Positions 13,695 to 24,603 of a stretch of DNA of 64,000 nucleotides are shown piece by piece. Under the pieces are notes generated by a model. That model searched no databases and was not told the origin of the DNA. It saw only the letters and a program-made list of their open reading frames with translations. The DNA comes from Mercurialis annua. Lineage: Eukaryota > Streptophyta > Magnoliopsida > Malpighiales > Euphorbiaceae. How positions within the stretch are numbered: the stretch's first letter is position 1; each line of letters begins with the position of its first letter. A program made the translations under genes and the position numbers. The DNA lies in the NCBI RefSeq assembly GCF_937616625.2, contig NC_065570.1, positions 36,649,665-36,713,664 of the forward strand. Direction: 5' to 3'.

Positions 13695-13725
13695 ATTTTA
13701 GTTTGTCGTGTCTCAAGTCTCTTTA
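13695..13725 (+). repeat. 31 bp direct repeat, right flank of inverted block 1
   Basis: Exact copy of 12676-12706, directly adjoining the right edge of the inverted block. From 13711 the sequence also starts a separate duplication with 38881 onward (offset 25170), so this spot has been a breakpoint more than once. Confidence 0.85.
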
Positions 13726-15912
13726 ACGCGTTGTTCCGATTACCTAAGTATGGTTAGGTTATAGTACGCAATGTGTGCGTAAAAAGTGACACTTTTCGTC
13801 TCAAATCTCTTCAACGCATCATTTTGATTACCATGCTTATCGCGCAATTCTTTCACGCGTCGTTCCGATTACATAAGCATAGTTAGGTTATATTACGCAA
13901 AGTGTGCGTGAAAGTGACGCTTAGTATGTCGCGTCTCAAGTCTCTCTAACGCGTCGTTCCGATTTCCTAAGTTATATTACACAAAGCGTGCGTGAAAACT
14001 GACGCTAGATTAGTATGTCACGTCTCAAGTCTCTCTAACGCGTCGTTCTGATTACCTAAGCATAAGCATGGTTAGGTTATATCACGCAAAGTGTCCGTAA
14101 ATAGATTAATATTGAATATCTCAAGACTCTTTAACGCATCGTTTCGATTACCATACATATGTTGCGTCACAAGTCTCTAAGTACCTAAGCATGTCGCGTC
14201 TCAAGTCCATTTAATGTGTTGTTCCAACTAGCTAAGCATGGTTAGGTTATATTACGCAAAGTGTGCGTGAAAAATGACAATAGATTAGTGGAAAGCGTGA
14301 GTGTAAACTGATGCTAGATTAGTATGTCGCGTCTCAAGTCTCTTTAATGCGTCGTTCCGAATACCTAAGCATGGTTAGGTAATTTGACGCAAAGTGTGCG
14401 TGAAAAGTGATAATAGATTAGTATGTCGCGTCACAAGTTTATTTAACGCGTCGTTCCTATTACTTAAGCATGGTTAGGTTATATTACGCAAGGTGTGCGT
14501 AAACAGTGACGCTAGATTAGTATGTCGTGTCTCAAGTCTCTTTAACGCGCCGGTTTGATTACCATGCTTATATCGCGTCACAAGTCTCACTAACACGTTG
14601 TTCTGATTAACCAACCATGGTTAGGTTATAGTACGCAAAGTGTGTGTGAAAAGGATCAATAAATTAGTATGTTGAGTCTCAAATCTGTTTACCACGTCGT
14701 TCCGATTACCTAAGCATGGTTAAGGTTATATTACGCAAAGTGTGCATCAAAAGTGACAAATGATTAGTATGTCGCATCTCGAGTGTATTTAACGTTTCAT
14801 TCCAATTACCTAAGCATCATATGGTTATATTTCGCAAAGTGTGCGTAAAAAGTGACGCTATAATAGTATGACGCGTCTCAAGTCTCTTAAATGGGTCGTT
14901 TCAATTACCATGCTCATGTCACATCACAAGTCTCTCTAACGTGTTGTTCGGATTACCTTAGCATGGCTAGGTTATATTACAGAAAGTGTGCTTGAAAAAT
15001 GACAATAGATTAGTATGTCGCGTCTCAAGACTAGACTATTTATCGCGTCGTTCCGATTACCTAAGCGTGGTTAGGTCATATTGAATGACAATAGATTAGT
15101 ATTTCACGTCTCAAGGCTCATTAACGCGTCGTTTGGATTACCAAAGCATGGTTAGGTTATATTATGCAAATTTTGGGTGAAAAGTGACGCCAGATTAGTA
15201 TGCCGTGTCTCAAGTCTCTTTAACGCATTGTTTCGATTGCCATGCTTATGTCGCGTCACAAGTCTCTCTAACTCGTCGTTTTGATTACCTAAGCGTTGTT
15301 AGGTTATGCAAAGTTTGCGTGAAAAGGATCAATAGATTAGTATGTCGCGTCTCAAGTCTCTTTAGCGCGTCGTTCCGATTACCTAGGCATGGTTAGGTTA
15401 TATTGCGCAAAGTGTGTGTGAAAAATGACAATAGATTAGTATGTCGCGTCATATGTCTGTCTAACGCGTCGTTCCAATTACCTAAGCATGGTTAGGTTAT
15501 ATTACGCAAGGTGTGTGTTAAAAGTGACGCTAGATTAGTATGTCGCGTCTTAAGGCTCTTTAATACGTCGTTCCGATTACCTAAGCATGGTTAGGTTATA
15601 TTATGCAATGTTTGCGTGAAAAGTGACGCTAGATTAGTATGTCGCGTCTGAATTCTATTCAACGCATTATTTCAATTACCATGCTTTACGATTACCTAAG
15701 CATGGTAAGGTTATATTACACAAAGTGTACGTGAAAAGTAGTAATAGATTAGTATGTCGCATCTCAAGTCTCTTTAATGCGTCGTTTCGATTACCTGAAA
15801 ATGATTAGGTTATATTACGCAAAGTGTACGTGAAAAGTTACGCTAGATAAGCTAGATTAGTATGTCGCATTTCAAGTCTCTTTAACGTGTTGTTCCGATT
15901 AACTAAGCATGG
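13695..15912 (+). repeat. Forward satellite array, block B
   Basis: Forward ~99/147 bp satellite, more irregular than block A, with several truncated monomers (for example near 13785-13880 and 14281-14300). 13711-14289 matches 38881-39459 at a constant offset of 25170 bp with a few scattered mismatches. The open frame at 15205-15396 is satellite translation. No gene is seen. Confidence 0.93.
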
Positions 15913-16287
15913 AAGTTCCTCCCTTCATCCACTCCGTCCCGAAGAGTAACTAGGACAAATTCAGTCACGTTTTCATGTTCCAATTGAACACTTTTCTTTT
16001 TTGATTATTCTCAAAGGAGAAGATTCTTCTTTTTACCAAACATATGCGGATCCAATCACGATCTTATAATAAGAACAAGAGATCTTTCTCGATCAATCCC
16101 TTTGCCCCCTCATTCTTCGAGAATCAGAAAGATTTTTTTCAAGTTTGAATTTGTTCATTTGGAATCTGGGCTCTTCTACTTCTACTTCATTTTTATTTAT
16201 TTCTTTTTTTTTTGATTATTTTCTTTTTCCCTCTCTTTTCTTTTTTTATTTCTTTTTTTATTCCCTTCCGTCATTCCTTAAGTCCCA
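15913..16287 (+). other. Plastid-like DNA fragment inserted in the satellite (candidate NUPT)
   Basis: About 375 bp without satellite similarity breaks a monomer: the left satellite stops at ..TAAGCATGG and the right resumes at AGGTTATATTACGC, so hardly any satellite was lost. The inserted DNA is AT-rich and non-coding, with landmarks CCAATTGAACACTT, ACCAAACATATGCGGATCC, GATCTTTCTCGATCAATCCC and TTTGGAATCTGGGCTC, then a long T/C-rich tract from about 16180 to 16270. From memory this resembles a land-plant chloroplast intergenic spacer; I am not sure which one and could not search. The frame at 16145-16435 crosses the tract into satellite and is not a gene. Alternative: an unrelated nuclear or mobile-element fragment. 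Confidence 0.6.
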
Positions 16288-19200
16288 GGTTATATTACGC
16301 AAAGTGTGCGTGAAAAGTGACGCTAGATTAGTATGTCGTGTCTCAAGTCACTTTAACGCGTCGTTCCGATTACCATGCTTATGTCGCGTCACAAGTCTCT
16401 CTAACGAGTCGTTTCGATTATCTAAGCATGGTTAGGTTACTATTATGCAAATTGTGCGTGAAAAGTGACGCTAGATTAGTATGTCGCGTCTCAGGTGTCT
16501 TTAACGCGTCGTTCTGATTACCTAAGCATGGTTAGGTTATTTTACACAAAGTGTGCGTGAAAAGTGACGCTAGATTAGTATGTCACATCTCAACTCTCTT
16601 TAACGCGTCGTTTCAATTATCATGGTTATCTTGCGTCACAAGTCTCTTTAACGCGTCGTTTCGATTACCTAAGCATGGTTAGATTATATTACGCAGAGTG
16701 TGCGTGAAAAGTGACGTTAGATTAGTATATCGTATTTCAAGTCTCTCTAGCGCACCATTTTGATTTCCCAAGCATGGTTAGGTTATATTACGAAAAGAGT
16801 GCGTTTAGTGACGCTAGATTAGTATTACGCGTCTCAAGTCTCTTCAACGTGTCGTTCTGATTACCTAAGCATGGATAGGTTATATTACGCGAGGTGTGCG
16901 TGAAAAGTTACGCTAGATTAGTATGTTGCGTCTCAAGGATCTTTAATGCGTCGTTCCGATTACCTAAGCATGGTTAGGTTATATTACGCAACGTGTGAGT
17001 GAAAAGTGACGCTAGATTAGTATGTCGCGTCTCAAGTCTCTTTAACGCGTCGTTTCGATTACCATCCTTATGTCGCGTCACAAGTCTCTCTAACACGTCT
17101 TTCCGATTACCTACGCATGGTTAGGTTATATATTACGCAAATTGTGCGTGAAAATTAATAATAAATTAGTATGTCGAGTCTAACGTCTATTAAACGCGTT
17201 ACGCAAAGTGTTCGCGGAAAGTGACGCTAGATTAGTATATCGTGTCTCAATTCTCTTTAACGCGTTGTACTGATTACCTAAGGATGGTTAGGTTACTTTA
17301 CGGAAAGTGTGCGTAAAAAGTAACAATACATTAGAATGTCACGTCTCAATTCTATTAAACGCGTCGTTCCGATTACTTAAGAATGGTTAGGTTATATTAC
17401 GCAAAGTGTGCGTGAAAAGTTACGCTAGATAAGCTAGATTAGTATGTCGCATTTCAAGTCTCTTTATGGCGCCGTTCCAGTTACCTAAGCATAGTTAGGT
17501 TATATTACGCAAAGTGTGTGTGAAACGAGACGCTAGATTAGTATGCCGCGTCTCAATTCTCTTTAACGCGTGGTTCCGATTACCTAAGCTTGGTTAGGTT
17601 ATTTTACGCAAAGTGTGCGTGAAATGTGACGCTAGATTAGTATGGCGCGTCTCAAGTCACTTTAACTCGTCGTTCCAACCATGCTTATGTCGCATCCAAG
17701 TCTGTGTAATGCGTCGTTCTGATTACCTAAGCATGGTTAGGTTATATTACACAAAGTGTGCATGAAAAATGACAATAGTATGTCGCATCTTACGTCTATT
17801 TAACGCGTCGTTGCGATTACCTAAGAATGGTTAGAATATGTTACGCAAAGTGTGCGTGAAAAGTAACGCTAGATTAGTATGTCGCATATCAAGTCTTTTT
17901 AACGCGTCGTTTCGATTACCATGCTTATCTCGCGTCACAAGTCTCTTTAACGCGTCGTTAGAATTACCTAAGCATGGTTAGGTTATATTACGCAAAGTGT
18001 GCCTGAAAAGTGACGCTAGAATAGTATATCCTACCTCAAGTCTCTCTAATGCGTCGTTCCGATTTCCTAAGCATGGTTAGGTTATATTACGCAAAGTGTG
18101 CGTGAAACGTCACAATTAATTAGTATGTCGCGTCTCAAGTCGATTTAAAGCGGCGTTGCGATTACCTAACCATGGTTAGGTAATAGTACGCAAAGTTTGC
18201 TTGAAAACTGACGCTAGATTAGTATATCGCGTCTCAATTCTATTTAACGCGTTGTTTCGACTAACTAAGCATGGTTAGGTTATATTACGCAAAAGTGTGC
18301 GTGAATAGTGACGCTAGATTAGTATGTCGCGTCTCAAGTCAATTTAACGCGTCGTTCCGATTACCGTGCTTATGTCGCGTCATAAGTCTCTCTAACGCGT
18401 CGTTTCGATCACCTAAGCATGGTTATGTTATTATTACACAAAGTGTGCGTGAAAAGTGACGCTAGATTAGTATGCCGCGTCTCAGGTCTCTTTAACGCGT
18501 CGTTCCGATTACATAAGCATGGTTAGGTTATTTTGCACGAAGTGTGCGTGAAAAGTGACGCTAGATTTGTATGTCGCGTCTCAAGTCTCTTTAACGCGTC
18601 GTTTCGATTACCATTCTTATCTTGCGTCACAAGTCTCTTTAACGCGTCGTTATGATTACCTAAGCATGGTTAGGTTATATTACGCAGAGTGTGCATCAAA
18701 AGTGATGCTAGATTAGTATATCGTATCTCAAGTCTCTCTAACGGTCGTTCCGATTTCCCAAGCATTAATACGCAAAGTGTGCGTGAAAAGCAACGCTAAA
18801 TTAGTATGTCACGTGTCAAGTCTCTCTAACACGTCGTTCCGATTACCTAAGATGATTATGTTATATTACGCAAAGTGTGCGTGAAAAGTGACGCTAGATC
18901 AGTATATCCTACCTCAATTCTCTCAAACGCGTCGTTCCGATTACCTAAGCATGGTTAGGTTATATTACGCAAAGTGTGCGCAAAAAGTTACGTTAGATTA
19001 GTATGTCGCATCTCAAGTCTCTTTAACGTGTCGTTCTAATTACCTAAGCATGGCTAGGTTATATTACGCAAGCTGTGCGTTAAAAGTTACGCTAGATTAG
19101 TATGTCGCGTCTCAAAGCTCTTTAATGCGTCGTTCCGATTACCTAAGCATGGTTAGGTTATATTATGCAAAGAGTGCGTTAAAAGTGACGCTAGATTAGT

Positions 19201-20097
19201 ATGTCGCGTCTCAAGTCTCTTTAACACGTTACCATGCTTATGTCGCGTCACAAGTCTCTCTAACGCATCGTTCCGATTATCTAACCATGGTTAGGTTATA
19301 TCACGCAAAGTGTGCTTGAAAAGTGACGTTATATTAGTAAGTCGCATCTCAAGTCTCTTTAACGCGTCGTTTCGATTACCTTGCTTATCTCGCGTCACAA
19401 GCCTCTTTAACTCGTCATTGTGATTACCTAAGCATGGTTAGGTTATATTACGCAAAGTGTGCGTGAAAAGTGACGCTAGATCAGTATATCCTACCTCAAG
19501 TCTCACTAACGCGTCGTTCTGATTTCCTAAGCATGGTTAGGTTATATTACGCAAAGTGTGCGTGAAAAGTGACGCTAGATTAGTATGACGCGAGTCAAGT
19601 CTCTTTAACATGTCGTTCCGATTTCCTAAGCATGGTTAGGTTATATTACGCAAAGTGTGCGTAAAAAAGTGACGGTAAATTAGTATATCGCGCCTCAAGT
19701 CTCATTAACACGTCGTTCCAATTACCTAAGCATGGAAAGCTTATATTACGCAAACTGTGCTGAAAAGTGACGGTAGATTAGTATATCGCGTCTCAAGTCT
19801 CTTTAATGTGTCGTTCTGATTACCTAACCATGGTTAGGTTATGTTACGCAAGGTGTGCGTGAAAAGTGAGGCTCGATTAGTATGTCGCATCTCAATGCTC
19901 TTTAACGCGTCGTTCCGTTTACCTAAGCATGGTTAGGTTATATTACGCAATGTCTGCGTGAAAAGTGACGCTATATTAGTATCTTACGTCTTTAGTCTCT
20001 TTAACGCGTTGTTTTGATTACCATGCTTATTAACACGTCGTTCCGATTACCTAAGCAAAGTTAGGTTATATTACGCAAAGTGTGCGTGAAACGTTAC
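16288..20097 (+). repeat. Forward satellite array, block C
   Basis: Forward ~99/147 bp satellite between the plastid-like fragment and the viral insert. 16376-17278 is the forward counterpart of inverted block 1. 17621-18540 matches 53687-54600, and part of it also matches about 55291-55990. A perfect 24 bp palindrome lies at 18161-18184. Array-derived frames at 16145-16435 and 18271-18459 are not genes. The array ends within a monomer at ..GTGAAACGTTAC. Confidence 0.93.
18161..18184. repeat. Perfect 24 bp palindrome in a satellite monomer
   Basis: The monomer core CCTAAGCATGGTTAGG is a near-palindrome. In the variant here it is CCTAACCATGGTTAGG extended by ATTA on the left and TAAT on the right, giving a perfect 24 bp dyad centred on CCATGG. 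The same perfect dyad recurs at 54228-54251 and 55829-55852, which belong to copies of the same block. Confidence 0.9.
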
Positions 20098-22161
20098 AAG
20101 ATGCCTACTTTTGATATTGGTCAGATTGATACAGAATCCTCTTCATCTAGCCATTCAGAAAGTCTGGGTAGTTCTGACTCAGATAGTGAGGATCAGATAC
20201 AATTCATGGCAGCACCACCTAGTACTTCTCAACAATCTTATTATGAAGAACCTCCAGAAGATGACAATGATGCAAACAGCTTTGAATTCTCCAGTCCACA
20301 GACCACATATGCACCCGCTTCAGGTGAATATACTAAAGCTACTGGAGTATTCTTTACCTTGGATAATATCCCTCCTTCCCAATATAGGGATAGAATTCAA
20401 GAGTTCAGTGCTTGGCTAGAAAGTCAATTGCTTAAACCAGATGATGTTCTTCATGATATCCTCCAGTTTTTCTGCTCTAGATTCACTGGGAAGTTACAAG
20501 ATTGGTTTAATGGATTACCTCAAGAATCCAGGTTTACTCTTATAAATGCACCCACGGCTACAGCGTTCTTGGGATGTATTTATAATGAATTCTTGGGAAA
20601 AATCAATGATGATGAGGAGATTGCACGAAAAGAGTTCTATCAAATGAAGTGTTGCTCTTTAAAGAAAAGAGATCTTGATATTCACTTCCAGAGAATCTCT
20701 AAGAGATTTTATCGTCTTTCTGGCAACAACAATCCTGATTTAAAGCAAGCCTTTTTAGCCTCTTTGCCAGAATTGCTGTCTACAAAGATGTTCACTCTGA
20801 TCCAGCAGACAGATAAGAAGATAAATGATCTTAGTCTTGGAGAACTCTATCAAATTATGCTCAGAGCTTTATCTCAACTCTGTGAACAGAAAAAGGTCTT
20901 AAATATGTACTTTTCAAGACAGAAGAATCCATTGATGAAGTTACCATGCACCAGACCGGATCTAATGGTCAAATGTGATTCTTCCTCCACATCATGCACT
21001 TGTCCGTCAAAAAAGAAGAGCCATTCCTTCAAGATGAAAGGACAGAAAAGGTTCCATAAACGATCTTCCAAAAGATGGCGCTATTTTAAGAAGAAGAAGT
21101 TCCGAGGAAGGACAAAATCAAATAAGTGCTTCCTGTGTGGAAAAGAAGGTCACTTTGCAAAAAGCTGTCCTACCAAAGCAAGAAAATCTTCGAAACTTAT
21201 TCAGCAAATCCAGCAAATGACTTCAGTTGATCTCGATGATGCTGATATTGAATCCTTATTTTCTGAAGAAGATGAGCCTGGTCCATATAGTTTATTCGCT
21301 ATCAGCAGATGCGACGACGATCCTTCAGATGATGATCTTCAATTCTCCATCCAACATCCAGCTGACAATGTTTATGCTACTTCTTCCCAACCTGTTCCAC
21401 ATGTTGTCGTACAGATATATCCAGAAAAGTTTGCTCGACCTATCAAGGCCATAGCTTTCATGGATACTGGTGCTCGCAAGACGATTATCAATCCTGATGT
21501 GCTCCCACCGCAATATTGGGTATCTCATAAAGAATACTTCAGGGCAGCAGACGGAAAGATTTTCTACACGGACTGGAAAACAAAGAATCCAATCAAAATC
21601 CAGTTCTTCCCTGGTTGTCACATATGGACTCAAGTTCTTGGTTCTTCTCTTCCAAACAAAGACATAGTCCTTGGATTTGACATTTTCTGGGGTATCAGTG
21701 GACTGCAACTTTTATCAAATGGGATCAAATACAAGAAGTATTTTCAACCTTATACAGAGGTATCATCTTTTTTCACGATTCAGCCCTCTGTTGTTCCCTC
21801 TGTTGTTCCATTCTTTTCTGATATTCAAGAAACTCTAAAAAGTCTATGTTCCGCCAATTCCCACACAGAGTTTCTCTCTAAATGTCCCAACCCTCTTTGG
21901 AAAAATCCTGATTTCTTCATTTCGTTACCCTTCAAACAAAATGAAGATGTTAATCCTACTAAAGCCACCCATCCAGGAATGTCACCCTCTGATCTTACAT
22001 TAGCCATTGATGAATGTGCCCAACTTCTTTCACAAGATCTGATAGAATCCACTAAGTCTGAATGGGCATGTCAAGCTTTTTATGTCAATAAAAGGTCAGA
22101 ACAAGTAAGAGAAAAAAAAAAGACTTGTCATAGACTATCAACCTCTAAACCACTTTCTTAG
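20098..22161 (+). pseudogene. Viral polyprotein segment: coat protein, zinc knuckle, aspartic protease, start of RT
   Basis: The open frame formally begins at an ATG at 20080 inside the satellite; its first six codons are satellite, so that start is an accident of insertion. Counting from 20080, residues ~14-100 are Ser/acidic-rich, ~85-300 match a caulimovirid capsid-like region, and ~312-346 are strongly Lys/Arg-rich. A CCHC zinc knuckle CFLCGKEGHFAKSC (C350, C353, H358, C363) would bind packaged RNA or DNA. An acidic linker follows, then a retropepsin active site DTGA at D462. From ~630 the frame enters the N-terminal part of reverse transcriptase but ends at 22161. A run of ten A (22112-22121) shifts the frame, and the rest of RT continues in another frame from about 22121. 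The domain order matches the family; the segment is broken as it stands. Confidence 0.9.
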
Positions 22162-23302
22162 AGATGATAAGTTTCCTCTTCCAAAGATTTCCTCTCTTTT
22201 CACCTATCTTTCAGGAGCAAGAATTTTCTCTAAGTTTGATCTTAAAGCAGGCTTCTGGCAATTAGGTATCAAACCAGAGGAAAGATATAAAACAGCCTTC
22301 TGTATACCAAACCATCATTATCAATGGACAGTCATGCCATTTGGTCTTAAGGTTGCTCCTTCCATTTTCCAAAAAGCCATGATCAAAATTTATGAGCCAC
22401 TTCTCCCATCAGCGCTCATTTATATTGATGACATTCTATTGTTTTCTTCTGATACATCCAATCATGAGAAATTACTCCAACATTTCTTTGACATCACTAA
22501 GCAATTTGGAGTTATGTTGTCTCCTACTAAGATGTATATTGGCAAACCGGAAATGGAGTATCTCGGCATGAATTTCAAAGATGGTGCTTATCAGCCTGGA
22601 CAACATTTTGCTGCTGAATTGCTCAAGTTTCCAGATCAAGGTCTCTCTCAAAAACAGGTTCAGCAATTTCTTGGAATTGTTAATTATTTGAGAGACTTCA
22701 TTCCAAATTTCACTCAAAAGGCGGCCCCGTTATATAAATTACTAAGGAAGAATCCTCCTCCCTGGTCTGACAAACAAACACAAGCAATCAAGCTTCTCAA
22801 AGAAGAGACACAAGGAATTCCACCTCTTCAGATTCCTCAGTCAGGAACCAGAATATTGCAGACAGACGCCAGTGATAAATTTTGGGGTGCTATTCTGTTA
22901 GAAGAACAAAACAACAAACAAAGGATATGCGCTTATGCTAGTGGAAAATTCTCAGAAGCAGAAACTCATTATCATTCCACATTTAAAGAAGTGCTAGCGG
23001 TCAAATATGGGATCAAGAAGTTTGAATTTCATCTGATCGGTCACAAGTTCAAAGTGCTTATGGATTGTTCTTCATTTCCAAAAATGCTCAATTTTAAAGG
23101 GAAAATTGTTCCTAACAATCAACTGCTTCGATGGAGCGAATGGTTCAGCAAGTATGATTTCATGGTAGAACATATTAAAGGAAATCAGAATCTTATTCCA
23201 GATTTTCTCAGCCGACCTCCTCAACAAGTGTCACAAGTCATTCCGATGATCTATACTTTTAATTCTAAAAAAACAAAACTCTCATCTTTTGACCTTTCTT
23301 AA
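22121..23302 (+). pseudogene. Viral reverse transcriptase (main part) and RNase H
   Basis: Open in frame from the A-run at about 22121 to the stop at 23300-23302; the first ATG is at 22334, but the RT homology clearly begins before it, so this is the continuation of the preceding frame. RT motifs include FSKFDLKAGFWQL (~22222-22262), MPFGLK at 22334 and the catalytic YIDD box (second Asp pair, GAT GAC at 22427-22432). RNase H follows with the expected acidic residues, numbered from the 22334 ATG: D178 in QTDASD, E219 in FKEVLAV, D244 in VLMDCSS and D290 in LIPDFLSRPP. No integrase follows, which separates it from Ty3/Metaviridae elements with a related RT. All visible catalytic residues are kept, but the frame lacks its own start. 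Confidence 0.92.
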
Positions 23303-23939
23303 GTGGTTTCAAACCATCCCTCAATGGTGTCTATATCTGGATAAGGCCTTTCCAGAAAAAGGAAAACATATTGGAAAAGATCCTTACTCGATCCTTATCC
23401 TTCATCGTCCTCATCTTAAGCTATCAGACAGTTTTACTGCGTGTCCAACATTCCATATCTACCAACATTTTTCTTATTCTATACTCACACATATGGATGA
23501 GCATGAGTATGCATGGAGAGAGTTCCAGTATTATATTTTTCAACGGAATAACGTAATCCCTAAAGAGTTATGGCCTCCTTATCAAGAATCTGCACCATGG
23601 GACACATATCCTCCTGCTTACTGCTTAAAGATGGAAGATGATAAGAATTTTTGGAGAAAAAATCATCCAGATCATCCTTCTTCATCAAGTTCTACATTAT
23701 ACTCTCCAATCTGGAACATCAACAAGAAGAAAGCAGCAGTTCAAGATTCCATTCCGAAAGATCATCTGTTGGATACTGACTTTAATCCCATAGCAGGTTA
23801 TTCACAAGCATCAGATACGGATATGGATTCAGAAAAGGACAAGAATACGGATGAAGATGAGTATTATGCCAACCGGTGGTCCCCATCATTCATGGATGAT
23901 TCAAATCTATCACCATCACATGAGCCAATCAACAAATAA
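23289..23939 (+). CDS. Viral downstream ORF of unknown function (216 aa)
   Basis: Intact ATG-to-stop frame overlapping the end of the RNase H frame by 14 nt, a spacing typical of compact viral genes. The N-terminal ~120 residues are rich in aromatics, Trp and Pro (for example WFQTIPQWCLYLDKAFPEKG and ELWPPYQESAPWDTYPPAYC). The C-terminal ~90 residues are Ser/Asp/Glu-rich and likely disordered. I see no integrase HHCC or DDE signature, no zinc finger, signal peptide or membrane segment. Some petuvirus/florendovirus-type genomes carry an extra ORF after RNase H; this could be that ORF, or the C-terminal part of the polyprotein shifted out of phase. Function unknown. Confidence 0.75.
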   Translation: MTFLKWFQTIPQWCLYLDKAFPEKGKHIGKDPYSILILHRPHLKLSDSFTACPTFHIYQHFSYSILTHMDEHEYAWREFQYYIFQRNNVIPKELWPPYQESAPWDTYPPAYCLKMEDDKNFWRKNHPDHPSSSSSTLYSPIWNINKKKAAVQDSIPKDHLLDTDFNPIAGYSQASDTDMDSEKDKNTDEDEYYANRWSPSFMDDSNLSPSHEPINK

Positions 23940-24176
23940 AGACAAAAATGGCAACTTTCCACATGTCCTCAACAAAGGCTTCAACTCTCCACATGTCAAT
24001 ATCAAGTGCTACATGTCAATATGTTGTATTAGTCATGCTTAGTTATCCTTATCTTTTAATCCATGTGTTGTATCGCATGCAGTGCATGCTTAGAATAGGT
24101 ACATGTGTTTATCCATGTGTCGTGTTTGTACAATGCATGCTTAGCATGCTTATCTAGGCAAGCTTTCTTCCCACCT
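23940..24176 (+). promoter_or_regulatory. Viral promoter upstream region with repeated short motifs
   Basis: About 240 bp of non-coding DNA after the last viral ORF and before the TATA box. It carries the repeated ACATGTCAAT (23991 and 24011), further ACATGT/CCATGTG words, and several CATGCTTA words (about 24034, 24085, 24136, 24144). CATGCATG-like words near 24076-24089 and 24133-24140 resemble plant RY elements. Repeated short words upstream of a TATA box fit a caulimovirid promoter; which factors bind is unknown. Confidence 0.55.
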
Positions 24177-24186
24177 CTATAAATAG
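24177..24186 (+). promoter_or_regulatory. TATA box of the pregenomic RNA promoter
   Basis: CTATAAATAG within CCACCTCTATAAATAGAGTC is a textbook plant TATA box in the viral intergenic region. Transcription would be expected to start about 30 bp downstream, near 24207-24215. In this permuted copy a transcript would read the movement-protein half and then run out into satellite at 26518; the CP-RT half lies upstream of the promoter, so this single copy cannot give a full genome-length RNA by itself. Confidence 0.8.
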
Positions 24187-24240
24187 AGTCTTGGTAGGAA
24201 GAAAGGAGGACACACAATCTTTGTAATATTTTACGCCTTG

Positions 24241-24246
24241 AATAAA
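24241..24246 (+). terminator. Poly(A) signal of the viral RNA
   Basis: AATAAA lies ~55 bp downstream of the TATA box and so just after the predicted transcription start. This position is usual for caulimovirids, where RNA polymerase passes the signal once, circles the genome and stops at the second passage, giving a terminally redundant RNA. Confidence 0.65.
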
Positions 24247-24603
24247 AATGTCTTGTTTCTAAACATCTCTCTGCTCCAATTTTCTATAAGTAACGTATAG
24301 TTCTATATGTTTATTTCTCTTCATCTCCAGCCATAAAAGGCATAAGGGTATGCTCTTCACTTGCCTCTCCTGAGGATCCTGTGAATCAAAACCTTGTGTC
24401 AAAAACATGGTAATGCGATAAATTTCAACAGATACTAAGAGGACAGGCCGGTTGATAAAATGCCCGCGGTGAGGCTGTGATCCTGGCTAGTCATACATGT
24501 AATCTGTTAAGGTTTATCGTGTTTATCGTCGTCCCTCTAATTGGTATCGGAGCCAGATAGCGAAGAGAAAGAAATACATATACTAGTCCTTACTTTGTGA
24601 AAA
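24247..24603 (+). other. Viral leader region
   Basis: Non-coding leader between the poly(A) signal and the movement-protein ORF, with the primer-binding site near its 3' part. Several short ATG-initiated frames are possible, as is common in caulimovirid leaders, but I cannot support a specific one or a defined secondary structure. Confidence 0.55.
24542..24555 (+). other. Primer-binding site for initiator tRNA-Met
   Basis: TGGTATCGGAGCCA matches the usual plant pararetrovirus/retrotransposon primer-binding word TGGTATCAGAGCC, complementary to the 3' end of initiator tRNA-Met, with one substitution (A to G at the eighth base). Minus-strand DNA synthesis starts here, and by convention it marks position 1 of the circular genome. 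Confidence 0.85.

Noticed and set aside
16145..16435. A 96-codon frame starting in the plastid-like fragment
   Set aside because: It encodes Phe/Ser/Leu from a T/C tract and then satellite; it crosses an insertion boundary.
20080..20100. ATG at 20080 as the authentic start of the viral coat-protein ORF
   Set aside because: The first six codons are satellite sequence identical in type to array monomers, so the start is a product of the insertion.
20874..21708. Minus-strand frames inside the viral insert (20874-21071, 21325-21708 and others)
   Set aside because: They are antisense to well-supported viral domains and have no recognisable features.
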